Shown here in pieces: positions 18,442-26,945 of a DNA stretch of 64,000 bases. Source of the stretch: Streptomyces sp. NBC_00569 (GTDB lineage: Bacteria; Actinomycetota; Actinomycetes; Streptomycetales; Streptomycetaceae); assembly GCF_036345255.1 (NCBI RefSeq), contig NZ_CP107783.1, positions 3,397,501-3,461,500 on the forward strand, given 5' to 3'. Below the pieces are notes generated by a model. It had not been told where the DNA came from, made no database searches, and saw nothing but the letters and a program-made list of their open reading frames with translations. The position numbers were made by a program, and so were the translations under genes. Each line of letters starts with the position of its first letter. Position 1 is the first letter of the stretch.

Positions 18442-18774
18442 ATGGCCGAGGCAGCACAGGGCGCCACGCAGGGCGTGGGAAGCAATACCGCCGGGGAGTC
18501 CCCCGAAGAGATCCAGGCGCGCAAGGAGCGGGAGAAGAACGAGCTCTACGCGCTCGACATCTCCGGCGCCGAATGGCACAGCGCTCCCGGCACCGAGGAC
18601 CACGAGGAGCGCGTCGAGATCGCGTACCTGCCGGCCGGCGCCGTGGCGATGCGCTCCTCGATGGACCCCGAGACCGTGCTCCGCTACACGGAGGCGGAGT
18701 GGACGGCGTTCGTGCTGGGGGCTCGGGACGGGGAGTTCGATCTGGAGGATGCGGCGGGGCCGGACGCGGGGTGA
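18442..18774 (+). CDS. DUF397-type protein
   Basis: 110 residues. After a Glu/Lys-rich helix, the second half shows the DUF397 pattern: A-EWHSAPG, VEIAYLPAGAVAMRSSMDPE, and the closing YTEAEWTAFVLGARDGEFDLE. DUF397 proteins in Streptomyces are usually paired with XRE-family helix-turn-helix regulators; none is present beside it here, so it looks like an orphan. The ATG at 18442 has GGGGCCCCGGATC upstream, a weak ribosome site. It lies between cassette A and the beta-propeller gene inside the T7SS locus. The molecular function is not known; a regulatory partner role is inferred from the family. Confidence 0.75.
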   Translation: MAEAAQGATQGVGSNTAGESPEEIQARKEREKNELYALDISGAEWHSAPGTEDHEERVEIAYLPAGAVAMRSSMDPETVLRYTEAEWTAFVLGARDGEFDLEDAAGPDAG

Positions 18775-18946
18775 GGAAGCCTCTGGCATCACACGTGGGC
18801 GCTGCTATCGGCAGCGGATTCTCCGTCCGCCGCTGCGGCTGACCGTGTTGGCCAACTTTCGACAGCGCCTAAAAACAGAGCAAGGGGTTCGGGCTACAGG
18901 GTCCGCTTTACCGGTCCTCTGCTCGCCCGGCACGTTTGACGCCCCG

Positions 18947-18976
18947 CATCTCCCTACGCCCCAGCGCAGGGAGATG
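18947..18976 (-). terminator. Hairpin after the beta-propeller gene
   Basis: CATCTCCCT (18947-18955) pairs perfectly with AGGGAGATG (18968-18976). It sits about 18 bases downstream of the minus-strand stop at 18995. Confidence 0.6.
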
Positions 18977-18994
18977 AAAGCCAAGTCCAGCTTC

Positions 18995-20479
18995 CTAGCC
19001 GGCGCTTTCGTAACCAACAACGCCTGGAACGAGACCCGATTCGTCAGCCTTGTCTGGCGCGTGAATCTCCTTGAACGCGAAGAAAACCCGTCCGTTGCTG
19101 ACTCTCATGTTTAGCGACTCCGGCTCTCCGAGCGCCGCCATCTCAGAAGGCATCTCGAACAGGAGAAAGGGACGTTCCGTGCCCGTCTTCGGGTCGATAC
19201 TCACGACCGCCGACGGCGCTCGGTTGTCGTCACTTGCTCTGAATGCCAGGAGCCTGTCACCGCTCATCTGGACGGGATACATGGCCCGGCGAGCCTTAGA
19301 CTTGAGCTTACGAAGAGGCTTCCCCGAATGCAGGTCAAAGGCGGTAATCGAGTTCGCGGGACGGTCGCTGAAGAGGGCGTCGATGGATGCTTTTCCTCCC
19401 ACGAATACTTGACGGCTCCCCACGATCACCGAGTGGCAGGATTCCACAGTCCCGAAGAGTGAGCCACCACAGTCCGTGACGTAGCGGTCAACTCCCAGCG
19501 CCATCGTCGATCTGTGCTTGCCGTGCGCGTCAAGAGCGATGAGGTCCGTCACTGTGTCCGCGCCTGCAGCGACAGCGATTACCGGTGGATTCGACGACAC
19601 CAGGTAGGTTGCCCCGACACCCCGAGACACCTGGTACGTCCACTCGGGCTTTCCTGTACGTCGGTCAATCTTCTGGACGCGATATGAGGTGTCGTCATCA
19701 GGGCTTCCGCAGGTCTGTAGCGCCAGCAAGTCACGTCCGCCCGCGAAACCGCTGTCGTTGCAGGCTTCCCTCCCTGGAGTCTCCCAGAGCTTCTTGCCCT
19801 GACGCAGGTCGTACGCTGCCGAGCCCGATCCCCAGGCCGCCACGGCGACGCCCCGCGTCAGTGTCACGTTCATATTGGTCGCGTAAGCATTGTCGGAGTG
19901 CGGCAGCGTCACTTCCCACATTTTCTTGCCGGTGTTCACGTTGAATACCACGAGCAAGTTGCATGCGGACTTGGCGTTTGCCTTGCCCCCACGGCCAGAC
20001 TGAGCAACGACGGCAGTTCGGCCATCGACTGTCACGTGCCGCGTCGTCGAGCAGATGGCACCACTCAACCTGGTGCTCCAGATGGGGTCCCATTGCCTGA
20101 ATCGGTACCCCGTGAGTGTACTTCCCTGTGCCATGGCGAACGTCTTGGCTGTAGCCCAACTGCCGGGCAGGTAGGAGCTATCGCCCGGCTTCAGCTTCTT
20201 GTCGTTGTACTCGACTGCCATGCGGGCTTCAGGGGTGACCGGGGTCTTCCCATCAGCCTCGCTCACCTCATCGGGGGCTTGCCGGGCAGCACTGGGCGCG
20301 TTGCTCGACTTTGCGTCATTCGCCGCCGGGCTTCCACCCCACATGAACCATGAGCCAACGCCGGTCACGACGATGAGAACGCCGCAGATGGTCAGCCAAC
20401 GCTTCACGCGCTGCTTTTTGCGATCCTTTGCCGCGCGCAGAGACTGCGTGAACGGAGAGGGCGCCGGCCCGAATGACAT
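18995..20479 (-). CDS. Membrane-anchored PQQ-like beta-propeller protein
   Basis: 494 residues. A basic cytosolic N-terminus is followed by one membrane span at about residues 28-46 (WLTICGVLIVVTGVGSWFMW). A long extracytoplasmic part follows, with repeated G-K-x-x-W turns (GKKMWEV, GKKLWET, GKPEWTY, GKPLRKL), the signature of PQQ/quinoprotein-type beta-propeller blades. No quinone-binding enzyme motif was seen, so it is probably a binding or scaffold propeller. The start is the ATG 20477-20479, with GGGAAAG upstream. Two 60-base lines counted by hand are 58-60% GC, clearly below the neighbouring genes. It lies downstream of the esx genes but is separated from them by a strong terminator. Confidence 0.82.
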   Translation of the reverse strand: MSFGPAPSPFTQSLRAAKDRKKQRVKRWLTICGVLIVVTGVGSWFMWGGSPAANDAKSSNAPSAARQAPDEVSEADGKTPVTPEARMAVEYNDKKLKPGDSSYLPGSWATAKTFAMAQGSTLTGYRFRQWDPIWSTRLSGAICSTTRHVTVDGRTAVVAQSGRGGKANAKSACNLLVVFNVNTGKKMWEVTLPHSDNAYATNMNVTLTRGVAVAAWGSGSAAYDLRQGKKLWETPGREACNDSGFAGGRDLLALQTCGSPDDDTSYRVQKIDRRTGKPEWTYQVSRGVGATYLVSSNPPVIAVAAGADTVTDLIALDAHGKHRSTMALGVDRYVTDCGGSLFGTVESCHSVIVGSRQVFVGGKASIDALFSDRPANSITAFDLHSGKPLRKLKSKARRAMYPVQMSGDRLLAFRASDDNRAPSAVVSIDPKTGTERPFLLFEMPSEMAALGEPESLNMRVSNGRVFFAFKEIHAPDKADESGLVPGVVGYESAG

Positions 20480-20546
20480 GAACTGCTTTCCCTTCAACGA
20501 CGAGCGTGAACCGGTGCTTGATGTTCCGCCAGTCGGACCAATAGGA

Positions 20547-20579
20547 CGGGGTGGGCGCCTCCCGCGCGCGCCCACCCCG
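20547..20579 (-). terminator. Terminator of the esx operon
   Basis: CGGGGTGGGCGC (20547-20558) pairs perfectly with GCGCCCACCCCG (20568-20579). It begins 17 bases after the last esx stop, as expected for a highly expressed WXG100 operon. Confidence 0.82.
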
Positions 20580-20596
20580 CATCCGTACTTTTCCCT

Positions 20597-20896
20597 CTAC
20601 AGGAAGAAGCTGGCGGCCTTCTTGTCGCCGCCCATGTAGTCACCGCCGGCCAGGTGCACCACGTGACCGATGCTCTGCAGGGCCTGGTGGATGTCGCGAG
20701 CTTCCTTGTCCCACTTCTGCTGCTCTTCGCCGTACTTGCTCTGGGCTTCACCCTCCCAGTAGGCGACCGTGCCGGCGACCAGCTGCTTGATCTCCTCCAG
20801 GTCGGCATCGAGCTGCTTGGCCATGTTTCCGATCTCGGTGGCCGCAGTGTCGAGAGCGCCGTACTTGACGACCATCTCGTCGTGGTTCAGAGCCAT
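20597..20896 (-). CDS. WXG100 protein (ESAT-6/CFP-10 type), with YxxxD signal
   Basis: A 99-residue small secreted T7SS substrate. Two amphipathic helices flank the hairpin motif Trp47-Glu-Gly49. The C-terminal tail contains Tyr87-Met-Gly-Gly-Asp91, which fits the general T7SS secretion motif YxxxD/E known from CFP-10-type partners, making this the EsxB-like member of the pair. The start ATG has GGAGATGGAGAAG upstream. It lies 59 bases after the other WXG100 gene, and the two are expected to form a heterodimer recognised by EccC. I do not assign A or B formally, because naming differs between species. Confidence 0.92.
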   Translation of the reverse strand: MALNHDEMVVKYGALDTAATEIGNMAKQLDADLEEIKQLVAGTVAYWEGEAQSKYGEEQQKWDKEARDIHQALQSIGHVVHLAGGDYMGGDKKAASFFL

Positions 20897-20955
20897 GATC
20901 TACTTCTCCATCTCCCGTGGTTTCGTTAACTGCTGACGCGCGACAACCCGGGGGT

Positions 20956-21294
20956 TTAGTAGCCGCTGAGCGTGGACTTCGGGGCGCCGTCGTACACGTT
21001 GATCTTGTTGACTTCCTGGCGCACCTTGTCCTCGGAGTCGTCCTTGATCTTCCGAGTACCGGTCATGGCGTCGATGAACTTCACGAGGATGTTGCCGATG
21101 TTCTTCATCGACGTGTTGATCTCGTGCTGCTTCGTGTTGAAGGCGTTCGCGCCGATGCCCTTCCAGTTGCCTTCCAGGCTGTCGATCGTCCCTTGAAGGC
21201 GGTGCACCGTGGACTTGATGTTGTCGAACTTTTCGGCGATCTTGCGCTCGAGCCGCACCATCTCATCGTCTGAGAGCCGCTGTCCGTCTGCCAT
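20956..21294 (-). CDS. WXG100 protein (second member of the esx pair)
   Basis: 112 residues. The helix-turn-helix carries Trp44-Lys-Gly46 (SLEGNWKGIGANAF), followed by a long second helix and a Lys/Asp-rich tail ending STLSGY. There is no signal peptide and no YxxxD/E motif in the tail, so it would travel as the partner of the 20597 product. GGAGAGGAAGG provides the ribosome site. It is 96 bases downstream of the mycosin gene, and all genes from 24889 down to 20597 are on the minus strand, so the esx pair is probably the end of a mycosin-esx operon or has its own promoter in this gap. Confidence 0.92.
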   Translation of the reverse strand: MADGQRLSDDEMVRLERKIAEKFDNIKSTVHRLQGTIDSLEGNWKGIGANAFNTKQHEINTSMKNIGNILVKFIDAMTGTRKIKDDSEDKVRQEVNKINVYDGAPKSTLSGY

Positions 21295-21390
21295 GTTCGG
21301 CCTTCCTCTCCTGATTACTGCTGGAACTTTCCGGATGTTGTCTCGCGGGGAATGGATCTGCCCCGCTCGGCAAATGTCGTGACACCGCGC

Positions 21391-22689
21391 TCAGCTGGAG
21401 CGCTTGGCCCGCACCACCGCGAACGCCCCGCCCCCGAGCACCACCACCGCGGCAGCGGCTCCGAGGGCAATCCACAACTGGTCATTGCTGTCAGAGGACT
21501 TCGCACTAGATCCTGCCGCCGAGGTCTCGCCGCCTGAAGTGGATTTCGGGGGCTGTGACGAGGCTGGTACGGAGGTGGAGGGGGTAGCGCTGGTAGTGGA
21601 ACCGGCAACTGGCGTCTTCTGGTTGGTGATCGGATCGACATCGGGAGCGCCCGGGCTTCCCTTGCCTGCGATCAAGTTCTGGGCGGGCCTGATCAGTCCG
21701 TAGCCGAGATACTTGCTCGGCTGGTTCCTGGGCCAGTCACGACCGGCAGTGTCGATCAGGACCCGGAGTACCTGGCTGGCCGTCCACTTGGGGTGCGCCG
21801 ACCAGATGAGGGCGGCGGAGGCGGAGGCGATGGCGGTTGCCTGGCTCGTACCCTTACTGGGGCAGTACTGCTTGAAGGTCGGGTCGCACCAGACGGGTAC
21901 GTCTACGCCGGGAGCGGCGAGGTCGATGTAATCACCGGACTCGGAGAACTTACCGACCGTTCCCGATTCGTCCGAGGCCCCGATTCCGACTACTTCCGGA
22001 TACGCGGCCGGGTAGCCGATGAAGTTGTCCTTGTCGCCGTTGTTCCCGACGCCAGCAAACATCAGTTTGCCCCTCTTCGCGGCGTACTTGACGGCACTCT
22101 CCATGGCGTCATCCCCGTACTCACGCCCGATCGAGAGGTTGATGATCTGAGCGTCGCTGTCGGCAGCGGCCCTGATCGCGGCGGGGACCGAAGCGGTCTT
22201 CTTGCGCTCGGCCTTGCCCTTCAACGTGGTGAGCTGAGTCCGCACCGGAATGATCCTCGCCCCGGGAGCGAGCCCCTGAAGCCCCCCGCCGGCCCCGGAA
22301 CCTGCGATGAGCTCCGCCATGGTGGTGCCGTGACCGTCATAGTCGCGCGTGGCTCCGTACGATGCGGCGGCAGGCACGTCGTCCGACAGCACCTTGCCCT
22401 TCAAGGAAGGGGTCGAAGGGTTGACGCCGGAGTCGACCACCGCGACCTTTATGCCCTTGCCCGTGCTCACCTTCCACAGCCGCTGGGCCAGCATGTCGTC
22501 CAAGTACCACTGCTTGGCGTGCACGTCGTCGGCAACGGCGCTCGGGGCCAGCCCGGTGGACATGACGGCAAGAGCGCCAAGCGCGACGCCCACCACGGAC
22601 GCGCGTCTCCCTACCCGCCCCAGGAAGGGCACAGTCCATCTGCCGCGTCGGCTGATCCCTGACTTCATGCTTCGTCTGTCCTCGCTCAT
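21391..22689 (-). CDS. mycP: Mycosin-type subtilisin-like protease (T7SS), copy 1
   Basis: 432 residues, S8 family. The catalytic triad is Asp86 (AVVDSGVN), His120 (DGHGTTMA) and Ser282 (SKGTSQATA), with the oxyanion Asn217 in GVGNNGD, so it looks active. A signal peptide covers about residues 1-53 and a C-terminal membrane helix (WIALGAAAAVVVLGGGAFAVV) follows a Ser/Thr/Pro-rich linker, the mycosin layout with the catalytic domain outside. The ATG at 22687-22689 begins 2 bases after the upstream gene's stop; a second ATG seven codons in is possible. Mycosins stabilise the ESX complex and cleave substrates. A second mycosin gene lies at 35673, next to eccB. Confidence 0.92.
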   Translation of the reverse strand: MSEDRRSMKSGISRRGRWTVPFLGRVGRRASVVGVALGALAVMSTGLAPSAVADDVHAKQWYLDDMLAQRLWKVSTGKGIKVAVVDSGVNPSTPSLKGKVLSDDVPAAASYGATRDYDGHGTTMAELIAGSGAGGGLQGLAPGARIIPVRTQLTTLKGKAERKKTASVPAAIRAAADSDAQIINLSIGREYGDDAMESAVKYAAKRGKLMFAGVGNNGDKDNFIGYPAAYPEVVGIGASDESGTVGKFSESGDYIDLAAPGVDVPVWCDPTFKQYCPSKGTSQATAIASASAALIWSAHPKWTASQVLRVLIDTAGRDWPRNQPSKYLGYGLIRPAQNLIAGKGSPGAPDVDPITNQKTPVAGSTTSATPSTSVPASSQPPKSTSGGETSAAGSSAKSSDSNDQLWIALGAAAAVVVLGGGAFAVVRAKRSS

Positions 22690-22691
22690 GC

Positions 22692-24416
22692 TTAGTCGAT
22701 CACCGGCGGCACATCGCGCTGCGGCTTCTTGGGGAGATGGGTCTGATCGTCCCCGACCAGGTGGTCGGGCCGCAGTACGCCCTCGCCCTCTTCCTGGTCG
22801 GAACTCTGGTTGCCCTCGGGCCCCCGGACGAGGCCGGAGCCGCCTGCGGTGAAGCCTTTCCTGCCCGCGCGGGAGGGGGAGTTGCGTCCCACAGGAGCAC
22901 CGGTCACGCCGTCGGAGTTGCCAATGGAGCCGCGCCCCGGCGTCTGGCTCCTGCCGTTGCCGTTCGTGGTGCCCGCCGCGCCCACGACGCCCCGCTGGCT
23001 GATTCCGCCCGTCGAAGAACGCGAACCAGCAGCGCCCTCGCCCCCGATGACCGTGCCTCTCGGCACCTTGGGACCTGTCTTCGCGGTCGCACCGGTCGAA
23101 GTGGGCTTTCCACCTATGACGCCACCGTTGCTCCGGCCCGCGCCGGTCGGCCCCATGCCTTGGCGGCCGGCCGGGGTTCCGCCGGACTTAGGCATACCGC
23201 CGGTGACTCCGCGCCCCATGGTCGGCGGACGGCCGCCGGGCAGGCCGCCCTTGGCGCCGGCCTGGCCGGTCGCGTTGGGGCGCCCCATTGGGTTGGTGCC
23301 GCTCTGGCCCAGGCCTCGAGCCGTAGCAGGTCCGGGGGTTCCGGCTCGTCCTTGTGCGGTCGCTGGATTCCTCGGCATGCCGGTCGTACCGAACGCTCGT
23401 CCCACAGGACCCTTGCCCAGGGGATTTGGCACCCCCTGGGCATAAGGAGGAAGCGGGACACCTTGCGGGCTGGTTGTCGGCGTCGTCGGGGTGGTGGTGC
23501 TGGTCACAGGAGTCGGCGTCTGCTGAGGAAGCGTGTCGACGCTGTCGATTGCCGTTCCGACTTCTGGGGCCGGCCGGGTGATCGAGTCGGGAACGTCCTT
23601 GACCGGTTGCAAGCCGATGTCCGCGTGCGGGATGCCGGTCGTGTGGCGTTGCTCTACCGTGCCATCGATGCTCGACGCATGATGCTGCGTCGCGCCCCGA
23701 GGTGCCCTGGAGTCAATCGGGGTAGCGTCGCCCCCCGACGGCTTCGGTACCCCCACATTGGGCATCGCCTCGAACGTGGGAGGTTCCAGGCCCTTGAGCG
23801 ACTCCTCGGAGACGACGTAGAACGACGACAGCCGGTTCATCTGGTTGATGGCCTCTTGGCGATGGCCCTCAACCTTCGTGGCCGCGGTGTACTCGTCGTT
23901 GGTCTCGACCCGCGCTACCACCGGGATGTCGGCGACCGACTTCCGCACGAGACGGCTGTCCCGCGGCGGCATGGCGCTGCGAACGGACGCCAGGCCCGTG
24001 CCGGCGGACGTGATCTGAACGCCCGCGGCCTTCGCGTAGTCGGCGAGAGCGTCCGCGTGTCCGGCGAGTCCCTTGCCCCAGATCTGGAAGGCCTTGCCCG
24101 CCTCGCCCTTCCAGTCGTCCTCGGCGGCCGTCAAGTGACCGCGGAGTTCGGTCGCCGCGTCCGAGATGGCCTTCTGTGCCTTCCACAGAGCCTCGCCGGC
24201 GCTCTCGAGGTCTGACGGGTTCGTGTTCTCAACGATGTCGATCATGTCGTTGAGGTCATGGCCCTCAAAGTTGGACTGTTCAGGGGCCCGCATCCTGCCG
24301 AACCCGAACGCGTCGTGCATGAGCTCGGACACCCGACTGGTCATGTCGGTGACGCCGACCTGGACGTTGCTCTGCTCCTGGCCCGACAGCTTGTCCCAGT
24401 CGTCCTGCCCAGTCAC
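22692..24416 (-). CDS. WXG-domain protein with long Gly/Pro-rich tail (ESX substrate-like)
   Basis: 574 residues. The first 240 residues are helical and contain Trp102-Lys-Gly104 (EDDWKGEAGKAF) in a WXG100-like hairpin. Residues about 270-550 are low-complexity Gly/Pro/Thr/Arg-rich with many short turns (GMPRNPATAQGRAG, GGLPGGRPPTMGRG). The layout resembles mycobacterial PPE/Esp substrates: a helical secretion head with a disordered tail. GTG is the start and overlaps the upstream stop by 4 bases; the stop is 2 bases before mycosin copy 1. Being locked between a WXG-like gene and the mycosin suggests an exported or mycosin-processed protein. Function beyond that is unknown. Confidence 0.72.
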   Translation of the reverse strand: MTGQDDWDKLSGQEQSNVQVGVTDMTSRVSELMHDAFGFGRMRAPEQSNFEGHDLNDMIDIVENTNPSDLESAGEALWKAQKAISDAATELRGHLTAAEDDWKGEAGKAFQIWGKGLAGHADALADYAKAAGVQITSAGTGLASVRSAMPPRDSRLVRKSVADIPVVARVETNDEYTAATKVEGHRQEAINQMNRLSSFYVVSEESLKGLEPPTFEAMPNVGVPKPSGGDATPIDSRAPRGATQHHASSIDGTVEQRHTTGIPHADIGLQPVKDVPDSITRPAPEVGTAIDSVDTLPQQTPTPVTSTTTPTTPTTSPQGVPLPPYAQGVPNPLGKGPVGRAFGTTGMPRNPATAQGRAGTPGPATARGLGQSGTNPMGRPNATGQAGAKGGLPGGRPPTMGRGVTGGMPKSGGTPAGRQGMGPTGAGRSNGGVIGGKPTSTGATAKTGPKVPRGTVIGGEGAAGSRSSTGGISQRGVVGAAGTTNGNGRSQTPGRGSIGNSDGVTGAPVGRNSPSRAGRKGFTAGGSGLVRGPEGNQSSDQEEGEGVLRPDHLVGDDQTHLPKKPQRDVPPVID

Positions 24417-24889
24417 AGCCCGAATCCCTTCTTCGACTGCTTCTTGTCGTTCCTCGGCTGCTCGGGCGCGCCCGCCTTCTCGCGCTCCGCAGCCTGCTGG
24501 TCATGCTCGATCTTCGACTGGATGGCCCAGAACCGGCGTCGCTGTTCGTCCTCGATGTTGCCGTAGCCGACCTCCGCGCCATGCGCGGCGATGCCCATCG
24601 CCTCGATCTGGAGACTGAGCGTCTTCGACAGGGAGGTGAGTCGTTCGTGAACGATGTTGTACTGCGCGTAGAGACTGTCGGCTTCGGGGAACTTCGTACC
24701 CGCGCCACGCAGGGAGGTCGGCGCGATCCGCTGGCCACCGACCTTGGACGGCGCTCCGTCCGAGCCCTCGAACTCGCTCAACAGCGTGTCGACGCGCTGC
24801 TTGAACGTCTTGAGTACTCCCGCACCGACCTTCAGGTCCGCAGCGGCCGCAGCCGAGACCCCGCCCATCGCCATGTCCGCAGGCAGCAT
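24413..24889 (-). CDS. Helical EspC/WXG-like protein, first gene of the mycosin-esx operon
   Basis: 158 residues, nearly all helical. The first half (SAAAAADLKVGAGVLKTFKQRVDTLLSEFEG) resembles the N-terminus of EspC-like proteins such as the one at 34124 (AADLGVGPGVLKQGAKD). A central helix (ADSLYAQYNIVHERLTSLSKTLSLQIEAMG) and a Lys/Gln-rich tail follow. GGGGA lies about 8 bases before the ATG. It overlaps the 574-residue protein by 4 bases, so the two are probably made in equal amounts and pair with each other. A candidate promoter is about 87 bases upstream. No catalytic feature is visible. Confidence 0.68.
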   Translation of the reverse strand: MLPADMAMGGVSAAAAADLKVGAGVLKTFKQRVDTLLSEFEGSDGAPSKVGGQRIAPTSLRGAGTKFPEADSLYAQYNIVHERLTSLSKTLSLQIEAMGIAAHGAEVGYGNIEDEQRRRFWAIQSKIEHDQQAAEREKAGAPEQPRNDKKQSKKGFGL

Positions 24890-24975
24890 GACGTGTCCCC
24901 TTCCCCGTTCCCCGTCGGTCCTTCAGTCCGCGCCCGGAGCGCGGTGGCGCGAGCGTCCCTCATCGCGCCTTTACC

Positions 24976-25004
24976 ACTGTAGTCACCCTGTACAACCGAA
25001 CCAA
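24976..25004 (-). promoter_or_regulatory. Candidate housekeeping promoter of the mycosin-esx operon
   Basis: On the minus strand TTGGTT (25004-24999), a 17-base spacer and TACAGT (24981-24976) fit a sigma-70-type promoter. It lies in an unusually AT-rich part of the 24890-25241 gap, about 87 bases before the first gene of the operon. The rest of that 352-base gap shows nothing else I can support. Confidence 0.45.
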
Positions 25005-25241
25005 CTGACCTATGTGTTAAGTCAGTTACGAAACGCTCTTCCCGTATCGCGCTTTCGGTGCAATCTTCTCATCTCGCCGACGCGCTCTCGACGCCCGGCC
25101 AGAGGTCGTGATGCTCGCGCACGGACGCCGGCCTCACGGGGCCCCGCGCCCTCTCCGGCAGGCGAACAATTCCTCCATGAAATCTTCACCATCATGACTA
25201 CGGGGAAGGCGGGGAACGCAGGGGAGGCGGCGTTCAACAAT

Positions 25242-25807
25242 TCAGCCTGATTTCACTTCGCAACGCGAAGACTTCCTCAGCGCCGCCGTGTATTCCACGA
25301 TCAAGTTCTTGAGCGCCGATTCATCCTTGCGGCCCGGTTCGAGGACCCTGATGACGGTGGAGATGTCCTCCTCGACCACGTCCTGGGCGGTGCACCGGGT
25401 GATGGATACGGCGGCCGAGTCCGTGTACGCGATCGTGCGGGCCGCCGCGGATCTGGGCTCGTGGGCGGAGAGTTGGTCCACGGCGATGTCACGCGCCGCC
25501 CGCTCCCGGTTCGCGTCGCTCGCGTTCGACGGCAGCACGACCTTCTTGTCCACGACGACCTCGCAGGTCCTGATGGCGTCGGGGACGGGGGTGTCCGGCT
25601 TCACGGCGACGTGCTTACCGGGCGGCAGCAAGGGCGTAAGCGTCGCCGCCTTGATGTGAATGCCGCACAGCGAGGACGGCACGCGTACTCCCGCTCGGCC
25701 GAGTCGCCGCATCCCGCTGCCGCCGCCACCATCACGACGGTGACGGCGGCCAGAGGCAGGAGCCGCACCCCGCGGGCCGGCCTCAGTGATGGCTTTCCGA
25801 GTTCCAC
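25242..25807 (-). pseudogene. Cassette copy B: lipoprotein pseudogene (frameshifted)
   Basis: The first part, from a GTG at 25805-25807, encodes a signal peptide and lipobox (VMVAAAAGCGDSAEREYA) typical of the cassette lipoprotein. The reading then breaks near 25690: the family block (SSLCGIHIKAATLTPLLPPGKHVAVKP, here split by my quotation into LCGIH and PLLPPGK) continues in another frame to 25242, with the later cysteines retained. One base lost or gained at the REYA/LCG junction explains it. It sits directly downstream of the decayed large gene, as in the intact cassettes. I infer loss of function, since neighbouring genes in the same assembly are intact. Confidence 0.75.
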
Positions 25808-25813
25808 TGTGCT

Positions 25814-26945
25814 CCGTCCGAATGGCTGATGCCGGCTCAGTGCGTGCGGCGCGTTGCAGGGCGTCCGCCGTCTGCGTGTCGATCTTCGGGTTGTGGCGCA
25901 CGGCGCTGTCGACGGCGTCCTGGGCGGAGCGGATCGCCTCCGAGCGGCCGTGCGAGTACTCGCCGCCGGCCTGGTGCTCGGCGTCCGTCGTCGTGTCCTG
26001 CTCGATGCTCTTCATGACGCTCTCCTGGATGTCCTCCGACGCCCATCCGATGGGCGCGCCCAGGATCGGAACGTGCTCGGCCGCCTTGTCGACGCCCATG
26101 CCCAGGATGCGGCTCACCCACTTCGCCTTGTCGGCCGCGGTCTCGTTGAAATCCGCGTCGGACGCCGCGTGTACCGGTAAATGGCGTCCGCGCGCGAGTC
26201 GCTCATGATGCCCGCGATGGCCACCCCCGGAGCCACCGCGTCACGCACGCGGCCGTCCATCGACGCCTTCGACGTGGTGGGGTCGTTCACGACGTCGTTC
26301 ACCACGTCCGCCGTGTACGCCTGCTGCGTCGCGGTGACAGCCGAGTACGCATGCGGGTCCTGGCCCGCTTCGCCGAGGAACTTCTGGGCGTGCCCGGGGT
26401 CGAGGCCGGCGGCCGCTCCGAAGGTCGGGAACATGTCGCTGCCGGCGTTCTCCTCGTACATGGCCTGCTGGAAGTCGCCCATGTACTCGGAGGTGACGTC
26501 GCCGAGGCTGTCCTTCATGGCGTACAGCGGGCCGCTCTCGCCCGAGTCGCCGTTGTGCTTGAGCAGTTCGGGGTCGCTGCCGAGTCGTCGTCCCAGCTCG
26601 CCGGCAGGTGGTTCTTCGTGTCCGGGACCGTGGCGTTGGCGAGGGCCGGGCCCATGGCCTGCTGGAAGTCCTTGACGGCGTCGAGACGGACCTTGCTCGC
26701 GTCCTTCTCCGTGCCGTCCGTGGTGATGTCCGCGTAGAACTCGAGTGTCTTCTCGGGACCGCCGAGGCCCTTGTAGAAGCCCGTGCGAACTGGCCGTCCT
26801 TCTCACCGCCGTTGAACTTCATGATGCGGTTGAATTCACGGAGTTCGACATTCACTCATGTTGTGGCCCTTTGTCGCGAGTTCGAGCGCGCGCTCGACCT
26901 GGGCGTCGTCGAGTGATCCTATCGCGATCACGGGAATTGTCCGGA
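25814..26945 (-). pseudogene. Cassette copy B: large T7SS-associated gene, 5'-truncated and frameshifted
   Basis: Recognisable pieces in order on the minus strand: SLDDAQVERALELATKGHNMS (about 26945-26865), then NVELREFNRIMKF, then GFYKGLGGPEKTLEFYADI, then DPELLKHNGDSGESGPLYAM, then the C-terminal FNETAADKAKWVSRILGMGV. They lie in different frames, with breaks near 26863, 26783, 26585 and 26165. Each piece matches the order of the intact large proteins (EEFDRLN, LEFW, and the Gly-rich segment near the end). The N-terminal WXG part and the small partner gene are missing. The multiple independent breaks make sequencing error unlikely as the sole cause. It runs divergently from cassette copy C. 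Confidence 0.75.

Noticed and set aside
25690..25700. Programmed frameshift in the copy B lipoprotein
   Set aside because: No slippery heptamer or stimulatory stem was seen at the break, and the neighbouring large gene has several further breaks, so decay is simpler.
25242..26117. A 291-residue intact protein
   Set aside because: The frame joins the C-terminus of the decayed large gene to the second half of the lipoprotein, with a stretch of Arg-rich nonsense between; signal peptide and lipobox lie in another frame. It is a fusion by frameshift, not a gene.
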